A DNA stretch of 64,000 nt from Straminergon stramineum (Eukaryota > Streptophyta > Bryopsida > Hypnales > Calliergonaceae). Made by a program: the position numbers and the translations under genes. The notes under the pieces are model-generated. The model searched no databases. It had not been told where the DNA came from and saw only the letters and a list, made by a program, of their open reading frames with translations. Numbering within the stretch: the first letter of the stretch is position 1; each line of letters opens with the position of its first letter. This document shows, piece after piece, positions 36,522 to 47,059 of the stretch. The stretch covers positions 18,626,019-18,690,018 of the forward strand of contig OY987270.1 of assembly GCA_963920665.1 (NCBI GenBank), in the 5' to 3' direction.

Positions 36522-39500
36522 ATAGGTCTCCCTTATACCTAGTAAAAAATGATGTGAAAAAGTCCCTCCTCTTCCCATATTGCACTAAAATTTTTCCTTC
36601 AAGGTTTTAACCTTGAAAGGAAGGGCCCATGAGTACTAATTTCAAGCCTTCATCACTATGTTGCAACTAGATATGAATGAAAAAATTTATATTCATTTTT
36701 GAGAGATGGAGTGATATTTCTACTACATGTCATAAAAATTTGAAATTTTCTAGAGAAAAATTTTAATTATTTTTATTTTTTATTTTAAATGAAGAAAATT
36801 CATATCAAATACAAAGTATATAGCATCATGGTATAAACCAAAGGTACTATGTCACTAAAATTAAAAAATCAACAAACCCTGGTTATAAACCAAAATTCAT
36901 ATTGTCATAAAATATGGAAATTTACAAATTTTCAAAATTTCCAATCAATAAAGATTAGAGATCAACATACTTTAGAAATGTCCCAAGAATAATGAAATTT
37001 CTATTCCCTATTTTGTAAAACTTTCTTAAAAATACCTAAAGATTTCTTATTGAACTATCATATGATAGTTGGTATCATATGGTTTGACTACATAGCATAT
37101 GATACCATTCTTTGTTGATTATAATATAAGTAATCAAGCCCTACCATGATATGGAAATTGTGTATTTTCCAAGAATATTCAAGTCATCTTCTAGAACTAT
37201 CCACATTGCTTTTTATTTTAGTCCATAGCTATGGTTTCAACAACTTTTGACCATTTAGGCAATCACTACTAACATTATAATGATCTAGTGGTATCAAATA
37301 AGGAAATCTTGGAAAATTGTTAATGAGAATACCTTTTTAATGTTACCACCTATCATTCTACAATGTTGGCTAATATTCTTATAAGGAAATCTTAGATAGT
37401 TGTTCATTTAGATACCTTTTGATGTTGCTAACTACCATTTTACAATGTAGACGAGAGCTAGGTGATTCAAGTCCAACTTGGGTTGCTTTTTGCATCAATG
37501 GATTGAGGTGAAAATGAATCATTTAATAGATATAAAGGTTATCAAGATTCATTTTCTTAAGAAAATAGTATCCCAATTAAAACCATCTATGACAACATAT
37601 TGGTTAAATAGAACCACAATGCCTTGGTAGCCCAATAAAGCCTTCCGCAATCACTTATTAGTTAAATGGAACCCAAACTTAAACAATGAAGCTTCACATA
37701 TTCAAAAAATTGAACCCAAATAATTAAGAATGTAGAACTAATAAAGCTATCATAATCAACAAAGCAAGTTTGACCACATAGCACAAGCTCATTTTTTGAA
37801 TAAGGCCTTGGTCAAATTTCTTCAAATGTACCATCTTTCAATGCAAAGCCCTTTTACTTCCTACCTAGAGCCAATTTATTGTACAGGATGTAACATAGTA
37901 CCTACTCTTAAACCACTTAAAGAAGATTTGTTGCCAATTTAAAAAAGAATATGCATTTTTTAACACTTGTATTAGAACATATATTTTTGAGACACTTGAA
38001 TTGGTTTAAAAAAATTATAAACCCCTTCTAAACCATAATAGATTGACATTGCATAAAATTCTGAAAAATAACAAGGTCAGCTTATACTTCTTCTTTTCCT
38101 ACGTGTATTCTCTAAGATGTGGGTGTTTGCAATTTAACATATTTGACTTCCAACTTTCAAGGACACATGGGCCAAAAAGTAGTCAATGAATGACTTCATT
38201 GTCACAGTAGAAACCAAGAATGCACCTATTAGTCCAACAATCAGTTTTGATGACTACATGGGGGCCGCATCCTTTTAAGGGTTGTAAGTCATCATGCAAG
38301 TTGAAAACTTTAACCACTTAGCGAAACTAAAACATAAAATTCAAAACCGCGTTCTAAACTCCATGAAATGAATCAAAATCCATTTACATATCCCGACAGA
38401 CAAATGCATTCCTCCCAACTAATACCTCCATCAATACTGATTACTAAAACTGTCCTGTGCAGGTAAAAAATGAACATAATTCACCACCCTCACCACCGTC
38501 CATGAGATTGTTCAGAAATTAACAACATTCCACAGAGCAATTGCTCCACACAACAGAAATCCAAAGGGAATATCAAACAAAAAGAAATGGAGAACACCCT
38601 CAAATTTTTATAAGCAGAAACATGACATAATCCATTGTGCACACCCTTCCACACTCTAAATTTGATGCGTGATAGTATTTGTGGTCCAAATAACAGAAAT
38701 AAATGTTAGCCTAGGCACCTCGTCAAGATGAAGTGCTAGGCAGACCCCATGGTACACTACTGTAGATATTTACAACTGTATGCAAACTTGCTCTGACGAT
38801 TCGTCCAGCCTCACCCGACATCCACCATCCATTGGTTCCGTTCTCTAGAGCAGATAAAAATCTGTCCTACCTGTCAACAACAACCTGACATAGCTTGAGC
38901 CTGATTCTACACAGTAAGATACAAATTAATCAGGAACCACCATCCTATCTCTCCTCAGCAGACAGCTCTGAATGCTTTAGACCAGTTTCTAGGCTGTTAC
39001 ATAGACATAAACCAGGAAAGGAGAAAACCCTCAGCCTTACTAATGATACTGGTTCTCAAATATTCAGTCAAACCTGACAAAGGCATCCTCCGAACAGGCG
39101 ATCTCGACTTGCACACCTTCTGCCCCGAACGGACCAGGCACCCCTACTACACATCCGGGACCATGGACGCCCGTCGGGAATTTGAACCGCATGCCTGGGC
39201 AACACTGTTCGTCGGAATGACAGCTACCATCGAAGTCAAGTTCCTGGATAATCTCGCAAGAGATTTGAAGATTGCGCGACCATGCAAAACAGCAAGGGCA
39301 AACGCCATCCTTCAAACAGATAACATGATCAACCACCTGCACACCAGCAACGTAGAAAACGAAATCTTAGAGATTATCCATAGCTACTGTAACTGCAACT
39401 ACCGTTGCCTCCGTCTGCACTACAAGATTGCCATCTGACAAGCATCACAGAGAATCACTACGAGATTGTCTCAAAAATTCAAAACCTGTACGACAGACCA

Positions 39501-39559
39501 AAGACTCCTACACAAAGCAACCACACATGAACCCTATGGTGTTGCCCAGTACCTAACCT
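36522..39559. other. Intergenic AT-rich stretch and probable 3' end of the PHD gene
   Basis: 36650-36960 resembles 870-960 and 1600-1860. A perfect 11-bp inverted pair GGTATCATATG / CATATGATACC sits at about 37072-37108. An isolated family D copy lies at 38160-38283 (its CCTTTTAAGGG end is intact, its TTAA is not). From about 38680 the sequence becomes less AT-rich; it lies just downstream of the PHD gene stop codon on the minus strand and probably contains its 3' untranslated region. A 92-codon minus-strand frame at 39064-39342 is unrecognised. Confidence 0.5.
38160..38283 (+). repeat. Isolated family D copy
   Basis: A stretch of about 124 bases that matches one arm of the 4766-5043 inverted pair, including the AAGAATGCACCTATTAGTCC block and the CCTTTTAAGGG end. 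A flanking TTAA is not preserved. Confidence 0.65.
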
Positions 39560-42163
39560 TCATTTACACTCACTACTCGAAACAACCAGGGATCCCTTCA
39601 GCTTACTCTGCTGAGATGCTGACCCCGTTGCGGTCACCTCTGAAGCCACTTGAGCTTCACTTTCAGGTGCATTCGACTTGGGCTCCTTCGAAGGCACTCC
39701 AGCTACCACTGCGCTGGGCGTGCCCGCATTCGCTTCAATTGTCATCTCTTCAACAGCAGCTTCGCCACCTGATCTCTCCTCCATCCCAGCTCCGCTTGTA
39801 CTTGAAGGTTCAGACAAAGTCCCATCTGCCCCACCGGCTGAGGCCGCATCGACACTGCCTACATCTTGCATCTCTACATCATGTAAAACTGCTGTACCGT
39901 TCCCTTCATCCTGCCCCGAAGGAATCAGCTCTGCAGCCATGGTAACAACTACCTCCGCAGCCATGGCAACAGCTGCTTCCTCAGTCATCGTGCCCGCTGC
40001 TTCCCCAGCCATTGTAACAGCTGCCTCCTCAGTCATTGTGACAGCTGCCTCCTCAGCCATTGTGTCAGCTGCTTCCCCAGCCACTGTAACAGCTGCCTCC
40101 CCAGCCATTGCATCACCTGCTTCTGTGGACACTGAGTCGCCGGCTAATGCAACCGTTACCTCCTTGGCCATTTCTTTCGTTGCGTCAACCGCCATTGCAT
40201 CCCCTGACTCCCCTTCCGCGTCCTTTGTCACAGCCTCGCTCTGCAAGCCGGACGTCTCAAGAGGCTCCTGCCCTTGCTCTGGAGTTCCAGGCTCTGGCCT
40301 TACGGTGTCCAGATCAGAGACTACGGGGGTTGCGCCATCATTGAACATACCAGCGTCCGACAGCACTGCGGCCTCAAGAATCTCCTGCAAATAGTCCGGC
40401 CGTCGATCGTGACTCGCCTGGCCCCCACCCGCTGTCTGCATGCCCTCGCCGTCCACCTCCACCAAGGCGTCGAACAAGATGCTAGTTTCGTCGTGCACCC
40501 CCACGGGGGTGAACATCACGCCATCCATGGCCTCGCTCTTCACCGCTGGCTCCTCCGCTGGCTGCCCATCGCCCATGTGGCTCAAGGCAGGCTCCTGTTG
40601 ACTCGAAGGCTCTAATCCGCCCACACCTTGCCCATTCCCCTCGTTCGCTGGCTTCCCCTCCTGCCTGGAAACCCTAGTGTCGATGCGTCGAAACTCCTTG
40701 TGGGTTATCGACCGCGGCCTCGTCTGCTGATGCCTGAATTGATGGTGCTGCTGCTCGGGCTCGTGGACACGAGCCTCGGGTTCTACTGGAGATGGGGTCG
40801 TTCGAGGCCGAGCCCTAACTGTTTCCGCGCTGCTGTTGCTCACCCCGCTGGACGGCGTCTCGGGCTTCACGGACGGGTTTTTCCGACGCATGGGAGTCAT
40901 GCTTCGAGAGATTCGAGGAGAGCTGTTGATCACCCGGTGCAGCTGCCGAGCGAGCTCCTCGTCGTCAACCGAACCCGCGCCAGTACGTCGCGCTGGGTAC
41001 CCCTCGTCCCCCTCGTATTTCATCTCCCCTTTCGAGCTCCTCTCTCGCCGAGGCTCCGAGTGCACGTTGATTTCGAGCCTCATGGCGCCACCTCCAGCTG
41101 CCAACCTGGTCTCGGAGTTTCCGATTTTCCTTCGAAGCTCAGCTCGACACGCAGCTTCTGCCTTGCAAGCGAGGGCTGCAGCTTCCAGAGCGGCCTTCGC
41201 CGCAGCAGCAGCTTTCACGGCGACACCCGCCTTGACAGCAGCGTTCGCTTTCGCTGCCGCGGCCACTTTGGCTGCAGCTGTCGCGGCGTTCTTCGCCGTC
41301 ACCGCTGCTTCTTGGGGCGACGCTGTAGCCCCTGACGGTGGCGCTTGGGACGACACCTTCCTTGGAGGCCCTAAGCTCGCACCTTTCGTGCCTCCTGTGG
41401 CGTCCGGGCTCGGCCTGCGCCTCTCGAATCTTGAACCATCGCCGCTACGCTCGTGATCTCCCGGCCTGCCGCTGCGCTCTCTATGCAAGCGTGGCTTCTT
41501 GAGAGCCGGACTCACGAAATCGACAGGAGACGCGCCTGAGCCCGTCTCGCCATGGAAGTTCGGGACTGGTCTCCCCAAACTGTGCTTGCTCCTCATCCCA
41601 GTCACTCCATTGACCTCTCTCTGCCGTCTCGCCGAGTTCACACAATCCAAGCAAACGTACGACGCGGCGTCCAGATTGCTCCCCGAATGCTTCTGCTCGC
41701 ACTCGGGATGCACCGAACGCCTGCATCGCGTGCACACCAGCCACATCGACGGGTCTCCTAACAGAGTCACGTCGTGGTACATAGCCAAACAATGAGGACA
41801 AAACATGCTCTTCGAGTAAAGTAGGGTACAGGCACCGCAAAGACGCAAGGAAACCCCCCCTCGCTTAATTCTGCGCAATCCGTTGCTCTCCACGGCATTA
41901 CACCCCATGCACCCGTCCTCGTACTTGCCCGACCCGGACCGGACCACCCCTCCCACACTCGCCGGAGCACTTGCATAACCACCCGCAGTGGGAGACTCCT
42001 CTGCCGGAGGTGGAGAAGTCGACAGCCATCCGTTCTGCTTCAACCCTGCCAGCAATCGCTTCCTGGGCGGAAGCGAGCCTCCTTCCATCAACGCCCGAGA
42101 CGCAGCCAACCCGCCCGCGTCCGCAGAGTCCAGCGAGCTCGCTCCTACATCCGCGTCACCCAT
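39560..42163 (-). CDS. PHD-finger protein with alanine-rich and acidic low-complexity tail
   Basis: Probably a nuclear chromatin-binding protein, inferred from the PHD finger; I cannot name the family. One uninterrupted frame of 867 residues. C122-x2-C125-x18-C144-x2-C147-x4-H152-x2-C155-x15-C171-x2-C174 fits the C4HC3 PHD pattern, with Tyr (SYVC) where many PHD fingers have Trp. Two more CxxC pairs (C85/C88, C109/C112) precede it and could bind another zinc. A basic segment follows (about 180-260), then an alanine-rich helix-forming region (about 285-345), an Arg/Pro/Ser-rich stretch, and an acidic tail with about seven 8-residue units of the form (G/E)EAAxTMx, roughly residues 690-745. The ATG at 42163 is the first in frame after a TC- and CCCT-rich leader. 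Coding GC is far above the surroundings, which explains the long antisense frames over it. Confidence 0.88.
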   Translation of the reverse strand: MGDADVGASSLDSADAGGLAASRALMEGGSLPPRKRLLAGLKQNGWLSTSPPPAEESPTAGGYASAPASVGGVVRSGSGKYEDGCMGCNAVESNGLRRIKRGGVSLRLCGACTLLYSKSMFCPHCLAMYHDVTLLGDPSMWLVCTRCRRSVHPECEQKHSGSNLDAASYVCLDCVNSARRQREVNGVTGMRSKHSLGRPVPNFHGETGSGASPVDFVSPALKKPRLHRERSGRPGDHERSGDGSRFERRRPSPDATGGTKGASLGPPRKVSSQAPPSGATASPQEAAVTAKNAATAAAKVAAAAKANAAVKAGVAVKAAAAAKAALEAAALACKAEAACRAELRRKIGNSETRLAAGGGAMRLEINVHSEPRRERSSKGEMKYEGDEGYPARRTGAGSVDDEELARQLHRVINSSPRISRSMTPMRRKNPSVKPETPSSGVSNSSAETVRARPRTTPSPVEPEARVHEPEQQHHQFRHQQTRPRSITHKEFRRIDTRVSRQEGKPANEGNGQGVGGLEPSSQQEPALSHMGDGQPAEEPAVKSEAMDGVMFTPVGVHDETSILFDALVEVDGEGMQTAGGGQASHDRRPDYLQEILEAAVLSDAGMFNDGATPVVSDLDTVRPEPGTPEQGQEPLETSGLQSEAVTKDAEGESGDAMAVDATKEMAKEVTVALAGDSVSTEAGDAMAGEAAVTVAGEAADTMAEEAAVTMTEEAAVTMAGEAAGTMTEEAAVAMAAEVVVTMAAELIPSGQDEGNGTAVLHDVEMQDVGSVDAASAGGADGTLSEPSSTSGAGMEERSGGEAAVEEMTIEANAGTPSAVVAGVPSKEPKSNAPESEAQVASEVTATGSASQQSKLKGSLVVSSSECK
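39935..40115 (-). repeat. 24-bp coding minisatellite in the PHD gene
   Basis: About seven tandem 24-bp units (plus strand like CAGCTGCCTCCTCAGYCATT) encode the 8-residue repeat in the acidic tail. The unit is a multiple of three, so gains and losses keep the frame, and the copy number is likely to vary between individuals. Confidence 0.75.
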
Positions 42164-42210
42164 TTCCCTACCCCTTACACCGAACCCTCCCCTCCCAACA
42201 CACTCCTTAC

Positions 42211-42268
42211 AAACCCTAGCTCTGTCGCTCGCCCTAATATAAACTCACCATCTCCCGTTAGGGCGAGC
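42211..42268 (-). promoter_or_regulatory. Putative promoter segment of the PHD gene: telo-box and 11-bp inverted repeat
   Basis: Within about 105 bases upstream of the ATG are an AAACCCTA telo-box (42211-42218, plus orientation) and a perfect inverted pair GCTCGCCCTAA (42227-42237) and TTAGGGCGAGC (42258-42268). On the minus strand a TATATTA stretch lies between the arms. A second telo-box is at 42838. Function is inferred from motif identity only. Confidence 0.35.
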
Positions 42269-43830
42269 ATCACATTGCAATATCATACAGAGTCGTCCAA
42301 CACACGCCTCCCCTCCGTCACAGATAATCCTCCGCCCAAACACTCCCTCACTCTTCCACTAAATTCTCTCCGGCATACCCTCTCAAAATTCGAAGAGCAC
42401 ACACACTGACACTCAAAAACCTAAACTCACACCCCTGTCACCATCGTCACCACTTGCCAATCCGTCTCGCACAAGCAACGCACCCTCTTTCTTCCCCTTC
42501 CTCTTCCCTCCTCCCTGACCCTAATAACGCACCCTTACCAACCACCAATTCCAAATTCCCCGCATTACCAGAAACCCGCAACCTCGTGCCAAACCAGAAG
42601 AGGCTTAAAAAGAACACGCAAAACAGCTGGTCCCGTGGTTTGTGTCCTCCGAGCTCGTTGCGCGCCTTCCCCCTGGCTTGAAATGTTTCCCTCCCGAGAC
42701 CCTAACGAAGCATCGTGTGCGCACCAGAAACGCAAATGGGCAGTCCCGAAAACTCAGTGGGAGATTTTCATGGCGACATGTGGACCACGAGAGAAGCACG
42801 CCGGGGGGTGGGAGAAGGGAAGCGCAACGATGCGACCAAACCCTAGGTCAGGATCAAGAGAAGCAAAATTCACGAGGGGAGCATCGTGGTGGACGACGGA
42901 GTACAAGACTCGCCGAAACAGAACAGCAAGACCGCCCAAAGGCAAACAGGGGCCTGACCCCCCCTCCCCCGGAACCGGATGTCCACCTCGGCGTAGTTTC
43001 GTGTCCCTCGTGGCGATTACTCATTGGGTGAGACCCATGTGACTCCGGAGTCGTGGCCAACCCAGTCAGCAGGTGTTATCCTGGACTGGAGGGAGAGTGG
43101 CGTACCTTACCTCGCCAATCCATTTGTTGTTGGAGAACGGAAATGAGACTCTTTTTTTGATAATAGAGCCTCGGGGTTAAGGTACGTGAGTCCATTGTAG
43201 GCAAAATTCTATTAGTGGTGTACATTTAAGTTCTTAATCCTTAAAAGATGGTGGGGTTGATGTCAGGGAGACATTAGAGTTGATTGTAAAGTGTGTGCAT
43301 TGTGGGATTAGGAGCTCGAGTTTGAGAGGAACATAGGACGAAAGTCCTTGGGGCACCAAAATTAGAGTCTAATTGAGTTTGGTGTTGTCTTCCCTATGTA
43401 CTATTCTAAGTTAAGCCTTCCTTTGAACCCCTTCTACAAACTTAAATTCACTTTACAATTAACTTTATTGTCAAAAATTGAAATTTTGGAGGTATATTAT
43501 TCAAAAATGAAAATTGAAATTTTTTTGAAACTTCAACCATACCAAACTTGAATAAAGAATTCTACCAGAGCATAGAAAAAATTTCACCCCATTTGGCCAC
43601 AAAAATTGAAAGATTATAATGTTTGAAGTGAAAAAAACTATTTTTTATTCCTACAAAACAAGGTCAACAAATTTTGGGCCCTTCTGGACTCCAATTTTTT
43701 CTCTAAGTGAAAATGAAGATTTTGACCATTGATAAGTATATGATGTGAAGTTCACTCCTGAAAAAATTCAGAAGCAAATATAGAATCTAGCTAATTCTAA
43801 ATTACCTTGCAATACAAGAACATAAACCCT
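42269..43830. other. GC-rich upstream flank of the PHD gene, then AT-rich intergenic DNA
   Basis: 42269-43060 is GC-rich, with overlapping open frames on both strands (for example 42635-43042) that look compositional rather than coding. From about 43140 the sequence is AT-rich and holds nothing I can support as a gene. Confidence 0.5.
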
Positions 43831-43834
43831 TTAA

Positions 43835-44058
43835 CGTTGAGCTAGTGACGATGGAAATCAGCCATTTTGGAACTATGTGAAATCATCCACTTTCAACAAA
43901 TCAAAAATACTCATTGGGAGTCAAACTACTATAGAACATCTCCTCTTTCTACCCCTCATTTTGAAGATGAATAGTTGTAATTTTGTCTTGCAGAAGAGGA
44001 CAAAATTGTCCTTTTTGACATTTATCAGACAAAAAATGTCCTTCATGTCATTTGGGGG
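43835..44058 (-). mobile_element. TTAA-flanked MITE, family C copy (reverse)
   Basis: A 224-bp reverse copy between TTAA at 43831-43834 and 44059-44062. The right end CATTTGGGGG is the complement of a CCCCC-type left terminus. The CATCTCCTCTTTCTACCCC and ATGAATAGTTG blocks match the other copies. A 61-codon open frame inside is an accident of the repeat. Confidence 0.75.
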
Positions 44059-44062
44059 TTAA

Positions 44063-45890
44063 GTGAATTGGGCAATACACTAGTCATTTTTTTTAATAAT
44101 TTCTTGTCCAATGAAGAAATTTTTAATTTGAAATCTAAACAATGAAAAGTTAGAGATAGACATTTGAATTATGTGGAAAAAATTTCAAGAATTTTGACTT
44201 CACATATTGCAAGATAATAGGCCTTGAAGTTAGAAGAAAATGTATTTTCTCGAAACTGCCTCAACATAGCTAACAAAGATTGACTTCTCTTAGAACGTGA
44301 TTTGAGGACTAAAATTTATGTTTTTGAACAATAGTATGCCATATTATATTAGTAACATACTGCTAAATTTCAAAAGTTGATGAGCTTTTTTGCAAACGAT
44401 TTCCAAAAGATTCCTAAATTACTCTAGCTATCAAAAATGTTCATGGCAACAGATCTTTTGATATGGGCACCCAATTGGAAAAAAAAATAGTTTTTCACCA
44501 AGGAGGTAAATGTTTACATATTATGTCGAAATTTCATGAACATCCAACCAAAATGACTTTGTAGGAACCTACCCGAGATTTCTTATGCAAGTTGAATAGA
44601 CACTTCATCTTTTGGAGGGCAAAATGCACATTACTAATATTATTTGTCCACAATGGACTCATTTACCTTAGCTAGGCCTACAAGTGATTGGGGCCATCTA
44701 TAAGAGAAAAAAATGAACTTTGCATATATGCTCATTCTAAATTCCTTTGTTGTCACATTATCCAACAATGCATAAATAGAATTGAGAAGGAGATTCAATT
44801 TTGCATCACTCCACACGCATTTTAATCTCTAAAGATCTGTGTGTCAAAAATTGGTAGATACTGCCAAAATTGCAAAAAAAATAGCTCATTCTAATGAAAA
44901 GGAAATGAATCATTTTTTTATCCTTTAATTACTAGTAACCATAGGATTTTATTCTCAACTAGTATTAAGGTCAAATATTTAAAATTTGGAATATGAGGAC
45001 AATGTATGTGTAAGAACAAAGCTTAAAAAGTGAAACAAAATGTTTTTTTCAAGACAACCCCAGCTTTTGACAATGTGGCATTGCCAAGCTTTCAAGCCTT
45101 GTAATTCAATTTAACTTTTCAAGGAAAGACTTCAAATTTTGAGTAGAGCCTCAATTTAGAAAAAATTATGAAAACTTTTGAAGCAAACTAATGCTTTTCT
45201 CCCCTAAACGAGCCAAGACTTGACACAAATAAAATGACATAACTTTTTTTGGACCTTTGGATCATCCTATAAAAATTAGATTTGACCATTAGATCATCCC
45301 CAAATAGAATTGTCTTAACATTTTGAATTACTTGTTAGAAAATGTTTAAGAATTCTAAATTTTGAAGGTACAATGATGTAAGCTTAAAACAAATCCAACA
45401 AATTATACAAAAATGGAAGTTACATTATAGAAGATATTGCTTCCTAAGTAAAAAAATACCAAATTAAAGTTGTTTGAGGACTCTCATGTCCAAGGCCACA
45501 AAAAACTAGTCTTTTTTCCTTCAAAGATCCATTTAGGATTACAAATTATCAAGCATCTATCTAATAAATATATTTGATAAATAGATATTTATGGCAACAT
45601 GTTCAATACTAGGCTATTGACAATAGATTTAGATATCTTTCCAATAGAACTTTGGCATGGCTTATTTGCTTTTGCTACAATATTGAAATGGCATTTTTAG
45701 ACTTCACTTTAATGTCCCAATCCTTCTCAAATTTGTTTGTATATTTTTGCCAAAAAAAAATCATGAATGTGTAATATTTCAAAAATTGTTCATAAGAAAA
45801 GGTTGCTTGTGAAGATATATATATTACTTTGAAGGAATCAAATGAGATGTTATTCACAAGTGAAACATCATCCAAAAGGACTACATTCAT
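44063..45890. other. Intergenic AT-rich stretch
   Basis: No gene supported. It may be the body of a TTAA-type element whose right end, CACTTAGGGG followed by TTAA, is at 47046-47059, now split by the solo LTR; a matching left end was not found. Confidence 0.4.
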
Positions 45891-47017
45891 TGTCACAACC
45901 CTCATCACAAGGCGTGCCCGTGTCACCTTGGTGAGCAAGAGGGACATTGGGGGTGACTCCCCAAGCCTTGCAAGAGATGAGGTGAGGGGGACTAGGAGTC
46001 CCAAGCAATCAGAGCGTGTTAGCGCTCTGATCCGGACGAATTTGGGGGCGTGTGATACATGCTTGGAAAGGTCTTGAGAAGACGCTTCTAGCCGTCCTAA
46101 GAACGCATGATTTGGACTTGCGAGTCAAAAGTTATGGGCGTTCAAAGTTGGAGGTGTCCCAGTCGCACCGGGAGTGCCCTGGTCGCGCCGGGAGTGTCCC
46201 TAATCTTTGGAGAGCGATAACTTTGCGAGTACTTGTCTGAATGGATCAAATGAGTAGTCCATCGCCATCTACACGTCGCGTAGATGTCGAAAATGGGCTC
46301 GCATGTGAGATTTGGATCCCGGACCGCAAAGTTATGCCGGGTGAAAGTTCGGGAGTCCCAAACTAGCGCGAATCGGGAGAAACGGGGTGGTCTTCGAAAA
46401 CCAAAGGGTGTTTGGGAGTCCCCTTTGACATACAAGGGGGGGGGAGTCTGCCGAATCCCACAGAAAGTACTATAGGAGGGGTTGGTCTCCCTCCTCACTC
46501 CCTCTTAGAGCCTTGGTGAGTCCCGGTGACTCAAGGTTAGTGGTGTGGGGTCACCACCACTCCAAGGCACCATGGGACACTTGGGTGTGTCCCATGGCAC
46601 CGGTTGGATGGAGTCCCACTCCTTGCTAGGCTATGTGAGGTGTCCCGAATGGTGAGTCCCGATTAGTGATGAAGTGGAAAGTAGCAAATATACAAGGAGC
46701 CTAGTATGGAGTTGGGGTTACACACAAGGGCGGTTAGGACCATGGTGAATAGTGTCACCATGGGTCCTTGCACAATAAGATGGAAGTACCACCCCATGTT
46801 ACCAAGTAACATGCCTCGGTGTCATGATGGTGTGTGTGTGCTAGTAGTCCCGGTGACTAAGACTTAACACAAAGAGTTGGAATTGGGGACTAACATTGGA
46901 TGTGCGTAGCATGTGCAGTGTTAGAAGACCATGACTCTTGGTGCCACTAAAGTATCAAGTGCTTGAGAAGTATTGGAAGGGAACTTAAGGTGGTAAGTGT
47001 CACTAAGGGGCGCGACA
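45891..47017. mobile_element. Solo LTR of a retrotransposon
   Basis: A 1,127-bp segment that starts TGTCACAACC and ends GGGCGCGACA, the TG...CA ends of an LTR, flanked on both sides by TTCAT (45886-45890 and 47018-47022), a 5-bp target duplication. GC is clearly higher than in the flanks, and there is no internal retroelement coding region, so this is a solo LTR left by recombination. Internal features include short hairpins (CATCTAC...GTAGATG near 46269) and a doubled CGGGAGTG motif near 46170-46195. Open frames inside it are not meaningful. Confidence 0.85.
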
Positions 47018-47059
47018 TTCATCATATAGAATTTATATTTTAAGGCACTTAGGGGTTAA

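Noticed and set aside
39678..40394. A 238-codon plus-strand frame opposite the PHD gene
   Set aside because: It mirrors the GC-rich minus-strand coding repeat; its Ala/Ser/Val composition is the complement of the acidic repeat, and no domain is visible.
40628..41456. Two further long plus-strand frames (235 and 206 codons) opposite the PHD gene
   Set aside because: Both overlap the PHD coding strand and have low-complexity composition expected from antisense of GC-rich codons.
42635..43042. Overlapping frames of up to 135 codons upstream of the PHD gene
   Set aside because: Two overlapping plus-strand frames and minus-strand frames coexist in GC-rich DNA; no recognisable protein and no splice context.
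45891..47017. Interpreting the GC-rich segment as a gene because of its open frames
   Set aside because: LTR-type ends and a 5-bp target duplication explain it; the frames (for example 46142-46498, minus) contain no domain.
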